A DNA stretch of 64,000 nt from Pandoraea iniqua (GTDB lineage: Bacteria; Pseudomonadota; Gammaproteobacteria; Burkholderiales; Burkholderiaceae), in the NCBI RefSeq assembly GCF_902459685.1, contig NZ_CABPSF010000003.1:310001-374000 (forward strand), in the 5' to 3' direction. Of the stretch, positions 1 to 9,153 are shown one piece after another (within the stretch, counting starts at the first letter, position 1; each line of letters begins with the position of its first letter). The translations under genes and the position numbers were made by a program. Under the pieces are notes generated by a model, which was not told the origin of the DNA, made no database searches, and saw only the letters and a program-made list of their open reading frames with translations.

Positions 1-835
1 CGTGTAAGGCGGCCATGCGCGCCTGCCCGACCGAGTCCATCCCCGCGTAATTGCGCTGCGCGGCGGCGATGTCGTCGTCGCTCAAATGGCTGATGAGACG
101 GTCGGCATCGGCCCACGCTTCGTCACTGGTCTCGCGCACGATGACATGCAGCCGGACACCGAAGCGCAATGTGCGGCCCTGCTTTTCGGCGCGGGCACGC
201 ACGTCGGCGATCTTGGCAGCGACTGCTGCCGGTGGTTCACCCCAACTCAAATATGCATCCACATGCTTCGCGGCCAACTCATGTGCGGCGTTCGACGAGC
301 CGCCAAAATACAGCGGCGGATGCGGTTGCGTCGCGGGCTCGAAGAAGTTCTGCGCCCCTGTCACTTTCAGGTGCTGCCCTTCGAAATCGACCGTCTCGCC
401 GTGCAGCAACCGGCGCCAGATCGTCAGGAACTCATCTCCGGCGACATAGCGGTCGTCATGCGCATAAAACACGCCGTCAGCGGCCAACTCGGTGGCGTCG
501 CCGCCCGGCACGACGTTCAGCAGCAAGCGCCCCGGTCCGAGCGCCTGATCCAGCGTCGCCGCCTGTCGCGCCGACGCGGTCGGGTTGCCGAGCGACGTGC
601 GCAGCGCCACCAGTAACTTGATGCGTTGTGTGACCGGCACGAGACTCGCCGCCGTCACCCACGGGTCGAGGCAGGAGCTGCCGGTAGGGATTAGCAGACC
701 GTCGAAACCCAGACGCTCGGAGGTTTCTGCAATCTGCCGCATGTAGGCATTCGTCGCGGGGCGGCCGAAGTCGGATTTGCCGAGGTATCGCGTGTCGCCC
801 GAGGTGGGCAGGAACCAGAATATTTCGGGGCTCAT
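1..835 (-). CDS. ssuD: FMNH2-dependent alkanesulfonate monooxygenase, 3' end outside window
   Basis: Bacterial luciferase-fold monooxygenase that releases sulfite from alkanesulfonates using FMNH2 supplied by a reductase; cytoplasmic. The translation begins [20 protein letters not shown] and continues with typical SsuD segments ([14 protein letters not shown], the [19 protein letters not shown] segment). The gene is incomplete: about 278 codons are present and the frame runs off the left edge. Its ATG overlaps the TGA of the sigma-54 activator gene (ATGA, 832-835), so the two are translationally coupled. It is the last visible gene of the minus-strand sulfur operon that starts near 10865; ssuCB would be expected to the left. 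A second ssuD-like gene lies at 15698-16837. Confidence 0.93.
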   Translation of the reverse strand, partial: MSPEIFWFLPTSGDTRYLGKSDFGRPATNAYMRQIAETSERLGFDGLLIPTGSSCLDPWVTAASLVPVTQRIKLLVALRTSLGNPTASARQAATLDQALGPGRLLLNVVPGGDATELAADGVFYAHDDRYVAGDEFLTIWRRLLHGETVDFEGQHLKVTGAQNFFEPATQPHPPLYFGGSSNAAHELAAKHVDAYLSWGEPPAAVAAKIADVRARAEKQGRTLRFGVRLHVIVRETSDEAWADADRLISHLSDDDIAAAQRNYAGMDSVGQARMAALH

Positions 836-2016
836 GGAGTCGTCCGGAGGTCGTTGTCTTGGGTTGCGCAGGTGTCGGCAGCGGGTCTGCGGGGCAGACC
901 GATCTCGCCCAAGCGGATCAGGCGCGCGCGCACCACGTTGCGGCTGATGCCGAGCAGACGTGCCGTCTCGCTCTGGCTGTAGTGACTGAATCGAAACGCT
1001 TCGCGCAGTAGCGCGTCTTCGACCAACTGATGCAGGTTGGCGTTGCCGGACTCGCACAGTCCGTAAATCGCTTGACGCAGTGGCTGCAACGGTGGCGAGC
1101 TTTGTGCAGGGTCGTCATGCTGCGGAGCGAGCTGCGCATCGTTGTGTCGATCGTTGCGTAGATCATTGATCACGGGCGCCGCCGTCAATTGCTCGCGGGC
1201 ACCCGCGACGGGCAAGCGAAGGCTCGCCGCGTCGATCTGGCTTTGCTCGCACCGGAGCAACGTGCGATGAATCACGTTCTCAAGTTCGCGAACATTGCCG
1301 TGCCACGGTGCCCGCATCAGCGCTTGCTCCGCGTCCGGGGTCAACGTCAGACGCGGGTAGCCGAGACGGCGGCTATAGGCGTCGATGAAGTAACGCGCGA
1401 GCGGCACGATGTCCCCAGGCCGCTCGCGCAGCGTCAGCACATTCAGGCTGACGACGTTGAGCCGGTAGTACAGGTCCTTGCGAAAGCGCTTTTCCCGCAC
1501 CAGTTGTTCGAGATCCACCGTGGTCGCTGCAAGAATGCGCAGATCGATCGGGATGGGCTTACGGCCGCCGAGGCGCATCACCTCGCGCGCCTGCAATACG
1601 CGAAGCAGCTTGTTCTGCACCGGCAACGGCAGATCGTTGATTTCGTCCAGAAAGATCGTCCCGCCGTTGGCCTCTTCGAACCAGCCGGGTTGCGCGCCGA
1701 AGGCACCGGCAAAGGCGCCGCTCTCGTAGCCGAACAGTTCCGCATCCACCAGCGACTCGGAGTACGCGCCGCAGCTCACGAAAACGAAAGGACCGTCGCG
1801 GCGCAAGCTGCGGCTGTGAATATGCCGCGCGATCAACTCCTTGCCCGTGCCGGTTTCGCCGTTGATGAGGATGCTGGCATCGCTGGGCGCCACCTGTTCG
1901 ACCTCCGACAGTAATTCTCGCGACCGGGGATCGACGAAGATCCAGTCGGCGGCATTGCCGGGCTCGTCGCCGCCACCGGCGCGGGGGGCGTTCGGCCATA
2001 CCGGTACGATTGCCAT
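832..2016 (-). CDS. sfnR: Sigma-54-dependent activator, SfnR-like
   Basis: AAA+ enhancer-binding protein of 394 residues that should activate sigma-54 promoters of sulfur-acquisition genes. Visible are Walker A GETGTGKE (residues 53-60), the sigma-54 contact loop, Walker [10 protein letters not shown] (118-126), and a C-terminal Fis-type helix-turn-helix (about 338-367, with [17 protein letters not shown]). There is no N-terminal receiver, GAF or PAS domain; only about 30 residues precede the AAA+ domain, as in SfnR-type regulators. The contact loop reads GAFAGA (100-105) where the family consensus is GAFTGA. It sits between a DszC-like enzyme and ssuD. The SfnR assignment rests on architecture and neighbours; the sigma-54 activator call itself is firm. 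Confidence 0.88.
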   Translation of the reverse strand: MAIVPVWPNAPRAGGGDEPGNAADWIFVDPRSRELLSEVEQVAPSDASILINGETGTGKELIARHIHSRSLRRDGPFVFVSCGAYSESLVDAELFGYESGAFAGAFGAQPGWFEEANGGTIFLDEINDLPLPVQNKLLRVLQAREVMRLGGRKPIPIDLRILAATTVDLEQLVREKRFRKDLYYRLNVVSLNVLTLRERPGDIVPLARYFIDAYSRRLGYPRLTLTPDAEQALMRAPWHGNVRELENVIHRTLLRCEQSQIDAASLRLPVAGAREQLTAAPVINDLRNDRHNDAQLAPQHDDPAQSSPPLQPLRQAIYGLCESGNANLHQLVEDALLREAFRFSHYSQSETARLLGISRNVVRARLIRLGEIGLPRRPAADTCATQDNDLRTTP

Positions 2017-2026
2017 GCGCTCCCCC

Positions 2027-3226
2027 TTACGAGTAGAAAGACGGCGTCGGCGGTTGGCCGTTCAGCACCCAATGCCCGATGTCCTGAAGCTTGTAGTCGA
2101 CCGGGTCGTGCAGCGTCTGCACGCGCAGGTTGCGCCAGTAGCGATCAAGCCGCAGCGCGCCATGCGTCGCACGCGCCCCCGTGGTCTCGAATAGCCGGCT
2201 TGCCACCTCCAGACCGGTGCGCGACGCCGCCACCTTGGCCGTAGCGACGGCCAAAGCCACTTGGCCCCGGGCCCCGGCATCGAGCGCATCGCCCTGCGAC
2301 CACGCGTCGTCGAACAACGCAGCCGCGTGCCGCGTGAGCAGCCTCACGCTTTCCAGTCCGACGTGAAACTCGCCGTAATGCGCCAGCGTGTACGGGTCTT
2401 CACTTGCCCGCGCAGCGTTCGAGCGGAACCACGGACGCGCTTCGTGCAATGTGTAATGCCGGGCCTCGGCAAGCGCCCCTTCGGCCAGCCCGAGAAACAT
2501 ATGAACGAAGACGAGTTGCGCCAGCAACGGACGAAGTGCCGAGCGTGGCGTGGACAGCGGGCCCGGGTCGAGCAGCAGTTCACCGGACTCCACTCGCACC
2601 CGTTCGAACAGTGCACTGCCGCTGTCCGTCTGGCGCTGGCCGAAGCAGTTCCAGTCGCTGTTGATCGTGATACCCGCGCGAGCGGTTGGAACGGCGGCGA
2701 TCAACATCTTGCCGCGCTCGTCGATGCCGGAAGCGATCAACATCTCCGAATCGAGTGCGCCCGAGCAAAAGCTCTTCTTGCCGGAGAATTCGAACCAGTC
2801 GCCGACCCGGCGCACCGTCGTTCGGTCGTCGAGCGGATTCAGCGCATTGCCCCAGAACCACTGCTTCTTCGCGGTCTGCTCGACCCACGGCGCCCACTGT
2901 TCGGGCTGCGCGAACAACTGCACCGTCGCCAGCAGCAGGTGGTGAAAACCGTAGACATGCGCGATGGAGCTATCTGCCTGCGCCAAGCGGCGCACGGTAT
3001 CCAGCGTTTCTCCCCAGCGTGCGCCCTGACCGCCGTAATCCTTGGGAATAGAAAGCGACAACAGGCCGCTCTGGCGCAAAGCGTCGCGCTCGGCCTTCGG
3101 CGTCCCCCCTTGGGCGTCCCGCTCGACAGCCGTTTCGGCAAATTGACGTGCGAGGGTGTCAGCGCGTTGGGCGGCATCGCCCGAGAACGTTGCCGACTTG
3201 AAAACAGCGTGTTCGATATCAGACAT
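2027..3226 (-). CDS. DszC/SfnB-like flavin-dependent monooxygenase (acyl-CoA dehydrogenase fold)
   Basis: About 399 residues. The protein has the acyl-CoA dehydrogenase fold used by the FMNH2-dependent oxygenases DszC and SfnB. Seen: an N-terminal helical segment with SIPKDYGGQGARWGE, a central FSGKKSFCSGA strand region, and the C-terminal signature LHDPVDYKLQDIGHWVLNG shared by this subgroup. The start chosen is the ATG of MSDIEHAVF, preceded by GAGGTT; an upstream extension in the same frame has no support. It overlaps the upstream luciferase-like gene by 8 bases. Inferred role: oxidation of an organosulfur compound in sulfur scavenging. It is the most divergent of the three DszC-like proteins here. 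Confidence 0.82.
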   Translation of the reverse strand: MSDIEHAVFKSATFSGDAAQRADTLARQFAETAVERDAQGGTPKAERDALRQSGLLSLSIPKDYGGQGARWGETLDTVRRLAQADSSIAHVYGFHHLLLATVQLFAQPEQWAPWVEQTAKKQWFWGNALNPLDDRTTVRRVGDWFEFSGKKSFCSGALDSEMLIASGIDERGKMLIAAVPTARAGITINSDWNCFGQRQTDSGSALFERVRVESGELLLDPGPLSTPRSALRPLLAQLVFVHMFLGLAEGALAEARHYTLHEARPWFRSNAARASEDPYTLAHYGEFHVGLESVRLLTRHAAALFDDAWSQGDALDAGARGQVALAVATAKVAASRTGLEVASRLFETTGARATHGALRLDRYWRNLRVQTLHDPVDYKLQDIGHWVLNGQPPTPSFYS

Positions 3227-4583
3227 GGCGGAACCTCGCACCCGCGTGATGCTCCTGAAGACGGTCGCCGCGCCCGAACAACTGTTGACGCAGCGTGCCA
3301 CGCTCGTACTCGGTGCGATAGCGGCCACGGCTTTGCAGCTCGGGCACGACGAGATTGGCGAAGTCTTCCCACGTTTCGGGCACGACGATGCGCGTCAGGT
3401 TGAAGCCGTCGATCTCGCCGACGTCGACCCAGCGCTCAAGCTCGTCGGCCACCTGCGCCGCATCGCCCACAATCGTGTGATACCGGCTGCCCAGTGCGAA
3501 CTGTTCGAGCAGCTTGCGCCGCGTCGTCCAGCCTTGTTGCTGCGCGGTTTTTGTCGCCGACTGGATGGCATTGCCGCCGCCGAAATCGATGGGGTCGTCC
3601 AGACCATACTTGGCGAAGTCCACGCCGGTACTCGCAGCGAAGTGCGCCAGCCCGCTTTCCGCGCTCGCGTGCGACAGATATTCCGCGTGCTTGTCGCGCG
3701 CTTCGGCTGCCGTTTTCCCCGGCACGACGGCGATGCCCGCATAAATTTTGATATCGTCTGGCCGGCGCCCGGCATCCACTGCCGCCTGTCGCAGCTTGCG
3801 CGATGCCGCACGCGCCGCTTCTGGCGTGTTGGCACCGATGAAAACGCCCTCGGCGTGCTGGCCGGCAAAGCGCAGGCCGCGTGAGGAGGTGCCGGCCTGA
3901 AACAGCACCGGCGTTCGTTGCGGCGACGGCGAGCTCATGTGAATGGCATTGGCACGATAGAACGGCCCCTCGTGCTCGATGGCGCGTACCTTCTCGGGCA
4001 AGGTGTGGATGCGGCGAGCCTTGTCGGCCACGACGGCACCGTCGTCCCAACTGCCTTCCCACAGCTTGTACGAGAGGTTTAGAAAATCTTCGGCACGGTC
4101 ATATCGGCTGTCGTGCTCGGCGAGGCCGCCCTGCCCCAGTCCCCGCGCGCCGCTATCGACATAACCGGTGACGATGTTCCAGCCGATGCGGCCGTTGGTG
4201 AGCTGGTCGAGCGTGGAAACGTCGCGGGCAAACGTGTACGGGTGATGCGCGCTCACCGACGCCGTCAGTCCGAAACCGATGTGCTTGGTCACGGCCGCCA
4301 TCGCCGACACGATCAGCCACGGGTTGTTGACGGGCAGTTGAATGCCTTCACGCAGGGTCAGATCCACCCCGCCCTGATAAACGTCGTAATAGCCGATCAC
4401 GTCGGCAATGAAGATGCCGTCGAATAACCCGCGCTCCAACACCTGCGCAATGTGGGTCCAGTATTCCAGCGTGTTGTACTGGGTGGATCGATCGCGCGGA
4501 TGGGTCCACAGTCCGTGATGAATGTGCCCGACGCAGTTCATGTTGAACGCGTTGACGTGAATGTGCCGTTTGCCTTGTGTCAT
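3219..4583 (-). CDS. NtaA/SnaA/DszA-family luciferase-like monooxygenase
   Basis: Class C flavoprotein monooxygenase of 454 residues using FMNH2 and O2. It shows the family N-terminus (HVNAFNMNCVGHIHHGLWTH), the DSGARGLGQGGLAEHDSRYDRA segment that in this family lies near the active site, and VLFQAGTSSRGLRFAGQHAEGVF. The group includes nitrilotriacetate monooxygenase and the dibenzothiophene sulfone monooxygenase DszA. Between DszC-like genes it probably acts on a sulfone or related sulfur compound, the pair acting like DszC plus DszA; the actual substrate cannot be read from sequence. It needs a flavin reductase; the nearest in the window is at 50547-51047. Confidence 0.88.
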   Translation of the reverse strand: MTQGKRHIHVNAFNMNCVGHIHHGLWTHPRDRSTQYNTLEYWTHIAQVLERGLFDGIFIADVIGYYDVYQGGVDLTLREGIQLPVNNPWLIVSAMAAVTKHIGFGLTASVSAHHPYTFARDVSTLDQLTNGRIGWNIVTGYVDSGARGLGQGGLAEHDSRYDRAEDFLNLSYKLWEGSWDDGAVVADKARRIHTLPEKVRAIEHEGPFYRANAIHMSSPSPQRTPVLFQAGTSSRGLRFAGQHAEGVFIGANTPEAARAASRKLRQAAVDAGRRPDDIKIYAGIAVVPGKTAAEARDKHAEYLSHASAESGLAHFAASTGVDFAKYGLDDPIDFGGGNAIQSATKTAQQQGWTTRRKLLEQFALGSRYHTIVGDAAQVADELERWVDVGEIDGFNLTRIVVPETWEDFANLVVPELQSRGRYRTEYERGTLRQQLFGRGDRLQEHHAGARFRHV

Positions 4584-4601
4584 GGGGAATGCCTTGCGTC
4601 G

Positions 4602-5882
4602 TCAGATAGCACCGTGGCGCGGCGGGCGCACACCATTGAGCGCATAGTTGCCCACGGCGTGGTATTTCCAGCGCACCGGGTCGTGCAGCGTGTGCGTGCG
4701 CGCATTGCGCCAGAAGCGGTCCAGCCCTTGGTCGGCCAGCGTGGCGCCGGTGCCGGCGAGCTCGAACAGTTTGGTGCTCGCGAGCAGGCTGGCCGTGGTG
4801 CTCAGCGCCTTGGCCTGCGCGACCGCGACCGAGGCGGCCGCCACGCTGTCTTCGTCCGGCTGCTGCTGGGCGGCGTCCACGACCCGCGCGGCACGGGCAA
4901 TCAATGCGTCGGCGGCGCGCAGGCGCACGTGCACATTGCCGACCTGTTCCAGCAACAGCGGGTCTTGTGATGCGCTCGATACGCCTGAATCGATCCACGG
5001 CCTTGCGTGGTCGCGGATGAACGGCAAGGTGGCCTGCAACGCCCCATGACCGATCCCGGCATCCAGCGCCGCGTGGATGATCTGGGCGAACGGACCGATG
5101 GTGGTGGGCCGCTCGAACGAAGCGGCAAACGGTACGACCCATTCGGGCTCGACCCGCACGCGTTCGAACTGCACCGAACCGCTGCCGGTCACGCGTTGAC
5201 CGAAACCGTCCCAGTCGTCGGTGATCGTCACGCCCGCTGCGGTACGTGCCACGAACACGAGATACGAGCGCTCGCCGACGTCGCCCTGCGCGACGGCAAG
5301 TGTGGGAATCCAGTGCGCGTAGATGGCGCCCGTGCAATAGAACTTGGCCCCTTGAATGAACCAGCCGTCGGGTTCGCGTAGTAACTGCGTCCGGCGCTTG
5401 AAATCGCGATGCCCGGTCTCGGCCAGCGCATTGCCCAGCCGCTCGCCGCGCAGCACACGGTCATAGAAGAACGCCTTCTGCGCATTGGTGCCGCCCACGC
5501 GCAGGACTTCAAGCGAGTAATAGTGATTCTGCGGAATATGGCCAAAGTTACCGTCAGCCGCGGCAATCTCGCTGACGACTTGTGTCAGCACGCCGGTGGA
5601 GACGCCCGCGCCGCCGTATTCTTTCGGCACGGTAATACCCCACAGACCGCTCTGGCTGAATTGTTCGACCTCGCGCCACGGCAACGTGCGATCACGGTCG
5701 CGCTGCCGTGCGCCGCCTGCAATGCTGCGGGCAAATTCGCGCGCCACGTCCAACGCCTGTGCCTCATCGCGAATCACTTGCGCAGGTTGTGCCGGCGCCG
5801 GGGCTGGGTGAGGTTGCGTGCCCAGTCCCACGAATGCGCTGGTGTGACTCGCTGCCTCTGCGTTGTTCAATACCTGTGTCAT
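4602..5882 (-). CDS. SfnB-family sulfur acquisition oxidoreductase
   Basis: 426-residue acyl-CoA dehydrogenase-fold flavoenzyme. The start is the ATG of MTQVLNNAEAASH; frame upstream of it is out-of-character sequence overlapping the next gene. Seen: RDRTLPWREVEQFSQSGLWG, ITVPKEYGGAGVSTG, FGHIPQNHYYSLEVLR, and the C-terminal THTLHDPVRWKYHAVGNYA. The family feeds on reduced flavin rather than acyl-CoA and is linked to sulfur scavenging from sulfones and related compounds. It is closely related to the next upstream gene (5917-7176), so the two probably arose by tandem duplication. Confidence 0.85.
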   Translation of the reverse strand: MTQVLNNAEAASHTSAFVGLGTQPHPAPAPAQPAQVIRDEAQALDVAREFARSIAGGARQRDRDRTLPWREVEQFSQSGLWGITVPKEYGGAGVSTGVLTQVVSEIAAADGNFGHIPQNHYYSLEVLRVGGTNAQKAFFYDRVLRGERLGNALAETGHRDFKRRTQLLREPDGWFIQGAKFYCTGAIYAHWIPTLAVAQGDVGERSYLVFVARTAAGVTITDDWDGFGQRVTGSGSVQFERVRVEPEWVVPFAASFERPTTIGPFAQIIHAALDAGIGHGALQATLPFIRDHARPWIDSGVSSASQDPLLLEQVGNVHVRLRAADALIARAARVVDAAQQQPDEDSVAAASVAVAQAKALSTTASLLASTKLFELAGTGATLADQGLDRFWRNARTHTLHDPVRWKYHAVGNYALNGVRPPRHGAI

Positions 5883-5916
5883 GCCGATTCCTGTTCGATT
5901 GCTGGCGTGAGTTCGC

Positions 5917-7176
5917 TCAGTTCCACTGGTGGCGTTTGGGCAGCGCGCCGTTGAGCACGTAGTTGCCCACCAAGTGGTATTTCCAGCGCACCGGGTCGTG
6001 CAACGTGTGCACGCGGGCATTGCGCCAGTGGCGGTCGAGGTTGTGCGCAGACCGGCTTGCCGCCGATCCCGCGAGTGCAAACAGCTGCTCGCTGGCCAGC
6101 AGTGCGGCTTCGGTCGTCAGAATCTTGGCCTCTGCCACCGCCACCGACGCACGGGCGCTCACCTGCTCGTCGACCGGATGACGCGCCAGTTCGTCGAGAT
6201 ATCGCGCCGTTTCGATCAGCACGGCATGCGCGGCGTCCACTTCGATCTGCAACTGACCGATCTCGTGAATGATGTAGGGGTCGGCACTGGCGGTTGCCAC
6301 ACCGGCGTCAATCCACGGGCGACTTTTCTCGCGCACGAAGTCGAGTGCATCGCGCAGTGCGCCTTGTGCAATCCCTGCATCGATCGACGCCTGAATCAGT
6401 TGCGATACCGGGCCGGACAGCGTGGCGATTTTCTCGAACTGCCACACGGGAATCACGTCTGCCTCGCTCACGACGACGCCGTCGAAAATGACACCACCGC
6501 TCGCCGTCGTGCGCTGCCCGAACGCATCCCAGTCGTCGAGGATGGTCACGCCGGGCGCATCGCGCCGCGCCCAGACCTGCACCGGACGGTCGGCTTCGTC
6601 CAACGCTCGGAACGGAATCCAGTGCGCAAACGCTGAGCCGGTCGAATAAAACCGCGTGCCGCTCACACGCAGCACGCCGTCGCTATCGCGGTGTAAGCGG
6701 GCCGTCGCCGCGTAAAGTTGCGCCGCCTTCGCTTTGCGTTCAGGACCGGCGTTGCCCAATCGATGACCGCTCAGCACATCGGCAAACCATCGTTGGCGTT
6801 GCGCTTCGCTGCCCATGTCTTGCAGGTTTTGCAGCACGGCGAAATGGTTCTGCGGAATCTGTCCGAGCGACGGATCGGTGGCGCAAATCGTGACGAACAA
6901 CTGCGCCAGCGTTTCATACGATGCACCTAGTCCACCGTACGCCTTGGGGACGGTGATGGCCCACAGCCCGCTGGCGCTGTAGCGCTCGATCTCGTCCCAC
7001 GGCAGACGGCGCTCACGGTCGCGCTCGGCGGCACCGGTGCGGAACTCGTCGGCCAACGTCGCGGCCACTTGCAGTGCTTCGGCTTCGCTGGCGATGCGAT
7101 GCGGACGACTCGGCGGCAGCGGCAATCGGTCCATCACGCGTGGCGGCGCCACTTCGTGGGCATCGGGTAGTTTCAT
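5917..7176 (-). CDS. SfnB-family sulfur acquisition oxidoreductase, paralogue
   Basis: 419-residue protein of the same type as its downstream neighbour, with ERRLPWDEIERYSASGLWAI, TVPKAYGGLGASYETL, LGQIPQNHFAVL and VHTLHDPVRWKYHLVGNYV. Of two in-frame ATGs 12 bases apart, the downstream one (7176, MKLPDAHEV) is preceded by GAGG at proper spacing and is preferred. The spacing of about 34 bases to the next gene fits one transcript. Inferred function: reduced-flavin oxygenase for an organosulfur substrate different from that of its paralogue. The 100 bases between this gene and metI hold no other gene. Confidence 0.85.
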   Translation of the reverse strand: MKLPDAHEVAPPRVMDRLPLPPSRPHRIASEAEALQVAATLADEFRTGAAERDRERRLPWDEIERYSASGLWAITVPKAYGGLGASYETLAQLFVTICATDPSLGQIPQNHFAVLQNLQDMGSEAQRQRWFADVLSGHRLGNAGPERKAKAAQLYAATARLHRDSDGVLRVSGTRFYSTGSAFAHWIPFRALDEADRPVQVWARRDAPGVTILDDWDAFGQRTTASGGVIFDGVVVSEADVIPVWQFEKIATLSGPVSQLIQASIDAGIAQGALRDALDFVREKSRPWIDAGVATASADPYIIHEIGQLQIEVDAAHAVLIETARYLDELARHPVDEQVSARASVAVAEAKILTTEAALLASEQLFALAGSAASRSAHNLDRHWRNARVHTLHDPVRWKYHLVGNYVLNGALPKRHQWN

Positions 7177-7276
7177 GGCGAGCCTCATTACGGAAACAGG
7201 AATCGGAGAATCCGGGCCGGCCGCGATTGGCGGCAACACGGCCCGTAAGAGCAAGAGATCGCACGCGGGTGTCGTC

Positions 7277-7939
7277 TTACCGGCTGCGCAACCAATGGGC
7301 GTATCGATCGCCAATGACCTGAACCACGCTCACCAGCACGATCAGTGCCGCGATCACGATCAACATCACCTGCGTATCGAAACGCTGGTAGCCGTAGCGA
7401 ATCGCAAGGTCCCCCAACCCGCCTGCGCCCACGGCACCCGCCATGGCCGACGCGCTGATCAGCGCCACCAGCGTGATGGTGAAACCCCCGATTACCCCCG
7501 GCAGAGCTTCCGGCAAGTAGACGTGGCGCACGATGTCCCACTTCTTGCAGCCCATCGCCTGCGCGGCCTCGATCAGACCGGGATCGACCTCGCGCAGCGA
7601 GACCTCCACGATGCGGGCAAAAAACGGGGTCGCACTGACGGCGAGCGGCACGATGGCGGCCCACACGCCGATGGTGGTACCCGTGACAAGCCGCGTGAAC
7701 GGAATCAGCGCCACCAGCAAGACGATGAACGGCGTCGCGCGGAACCCGTTGATCACACTGCCGACCACCCGGTTGACGCGCGGCCACGCGAGAAACCCGC
7801 CGGGCGCCGTGACAATCAGCAGCACCGCCAGCGGAACGCCCGCGATAAAGGCAATGCCTCCGGAGACACCGACCATCATCAACGTGTCGATCAGCGCGTT
7901 GCCGTATCTTTCAATGGGGATGGACAGCGTCAGCGACAT
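7277..7939 (-). CDS. metI: MetI-type ABC transporter permease
   Basis: Inner-membrane permease of a methionine-type (MetNIQ) importer, 220 residues from the chosen ATG at 7939. Multiple hydrophobic segments and the EAA loop EAAQAMGCKKWDIVRHVYLP that docks to the ATPase are visible. The start overlaps the 3' end of metN by 29 bases; ATG at 7960 and TTG at 7966 are alternatives. In this operon the transporter probably imports a sulfur compound that feeds the downstream monooxygenases, since MetNIQ homologues often sit with Sfn/Ssu genes. Methionine itself remains possible. Confidence 0.9.
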   Translation of the reverse strand: MSLTLSIPIERYGNALIDTLMMVGVSGGIAFIAGVPLAVLLIVTAPGGFLAWPRVNRVVGSVINGFRATPFIVLLVALIPFTRLVTGTTIGVWAAIVPLAVSATPFFARIVEVSLREVDPGLIEAAQAMGCKKWDIVRHVYLPEALPGVIGGFTITLVALISASAMAGAVGAGGLGDLAIRYGYQRFDTQVMLIVIAALIVLVSVVQVIGDRYAHWLRSR

Positions 7940-9095
7940 ATCCCAGTACCTTGATGTCATGCGCAACGGCCTCGGGCCCCTGCGTCAGTGTTTCCCAATC
8001 CGCCGAGTTGCGCGGGGTGACGGTGTTTCTCAGCGCGATCAGCAGTTGCCCCTGCGCGTGTCCCTGAATGCGGTCCACGCCGCCGTGCAGCAGACGCACG
8101 TCGCCCTGCAACGCGCGGGCGATGCGCGGAAAGTCAGGCTCAAGGCCGTCGGCACCGCGATAGGTGAATTGCAGGATCTGCGCGTGACGCCCGGCCGGCG
8201 GCTCGGGCAGCAACGCCTGCTGAAGGTCGTCCGGCAGGCCGTGTTGCAACGGCGCGAGCAGTGCCCGGGTTGCCGGATGCTGCGGCATGCCGAACACCTG
8301 CCAGACGTCGCCCAACTCGGCAATCCGCCCCTTCTCCAACACCAGCACCTTGTCGGCGATCTCGCGGATCACGCTCATTTCGTGCGTGATCAGAATGACG
8401 GTGATGCCCAACTGCCGGTTGATGTCGCGCAGCAGTTGCAGGATGGACTGCGTGGTTTCGGGGTCGAGCGCTGAGGTTGCCTCGTCGCACAGCAGAATCT
8501 CAGGGCCGGTTGCCAGCGCCCGGGCAATGCCGACGCGCTGTTTCTGCCCGCCCGAAAGACGGCCGGGGTACGTACGGGCCTTCTCTGCCAACCCAACCAG
8601 TGTCAGCAGCTCGTGCACGCGCGCTTCGATTTGCGCTCGCGGTACGCCGGCCACTTGCAGCGGCAGCGCCACGTTGTCGAAGACAGTTTTGGCCGACAGC
8701 AGGTTGAAGTGCTGGAAGATCATGCCGATGCGACGGCGCAACGTCACCAGTTGGGCGTCGTCCAGCGTGGCGATATCGGTGCCGTCGACCAGCACCTGTC
8801 CACTGCTCGGCCGCTCCAGCCGGTTGACGGTGCGCAACAGGCTGGATTTACCGGCGCCGCTTCGCCCGATGATGCCGAAGATGCTGCCCGGCGCGATGTC
8901 GAGCGTAATGGCTTCCAGCGCGGCGACCGGGCCCGCAGCGGAGAGATAGGTCTTGGCCACATCGCGAAAGGCGACGGCCCCCTTCTCGCGACTCGACGCG
9001 GGCGCGTGGGCGGGGACGGACGACGGCGCATGCGCCCCCGCCTCCCGCTCCGCAGGGCTCACCCGCGGTTGCCTTGCTGCAACGGTTACGCCCAT
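7911..9095 (-). CDS. metN: MetN-type ABC transporter ATP-binding protein
   Basis: 394-residue ATPase. An unusually long polar, Ala/Pro-rich leader (about 40 residues) precedes the ABC domain, which has Walker A GRSGAGKSSLL, signature [15 protein letters not shown], Walker B ILLCDEATSALDP and switch His in ILITHEMSV. The C-terminal about 90 residues match the NIL/ACT-like regulatory domain of MetN, which in E. coli binds methionine and inhibits transport. The ATG at 9095 has a good Shine-Dalgarno (AAGGAGAG). It pairs with the overlapping metI and the two upstream metQ genes. Confidence 0.93.
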   Translation of the reverse strand: MGVTVAARQPRVSPAEREAGAHAPSSVPAHAPASSREKGAVAFRDVAKTYLSAAGPVAALEAITLDIAPGSIFGIIGRSGAGKSSLLRTVNRLERPSSGQVLVDGTDIATLDDAQLVTLRRRIGMIFQHFNLLSAKTVFDNVALPLQVAGVPRAQIEARVHELLTLVGLAEKARTYPGRLSGGQKQRVGIARALATGPEILLCDEATSALDPETTQSILQLLRDINRQLGITVILITHEMSVIREIADKVLVLEKGRIAELGDVWQVFGMPQHPATRALLAPLQHGLPDDLQQALLPEPPAGRHAQILQFTYRGADGLEPDFPRIARALQGDVRLLHGGVDRIQGHAQGQLLIALRNTVTPRNSADWETLTQGPEAVAHDIKVLGYVADAVHPH

Positions 9096-9153
9096 CTTGA
9101 CTCTCCTTGGCTGGCGGCAATCTGCAACGTCTGAGGCATCATGGCGTGACGTG

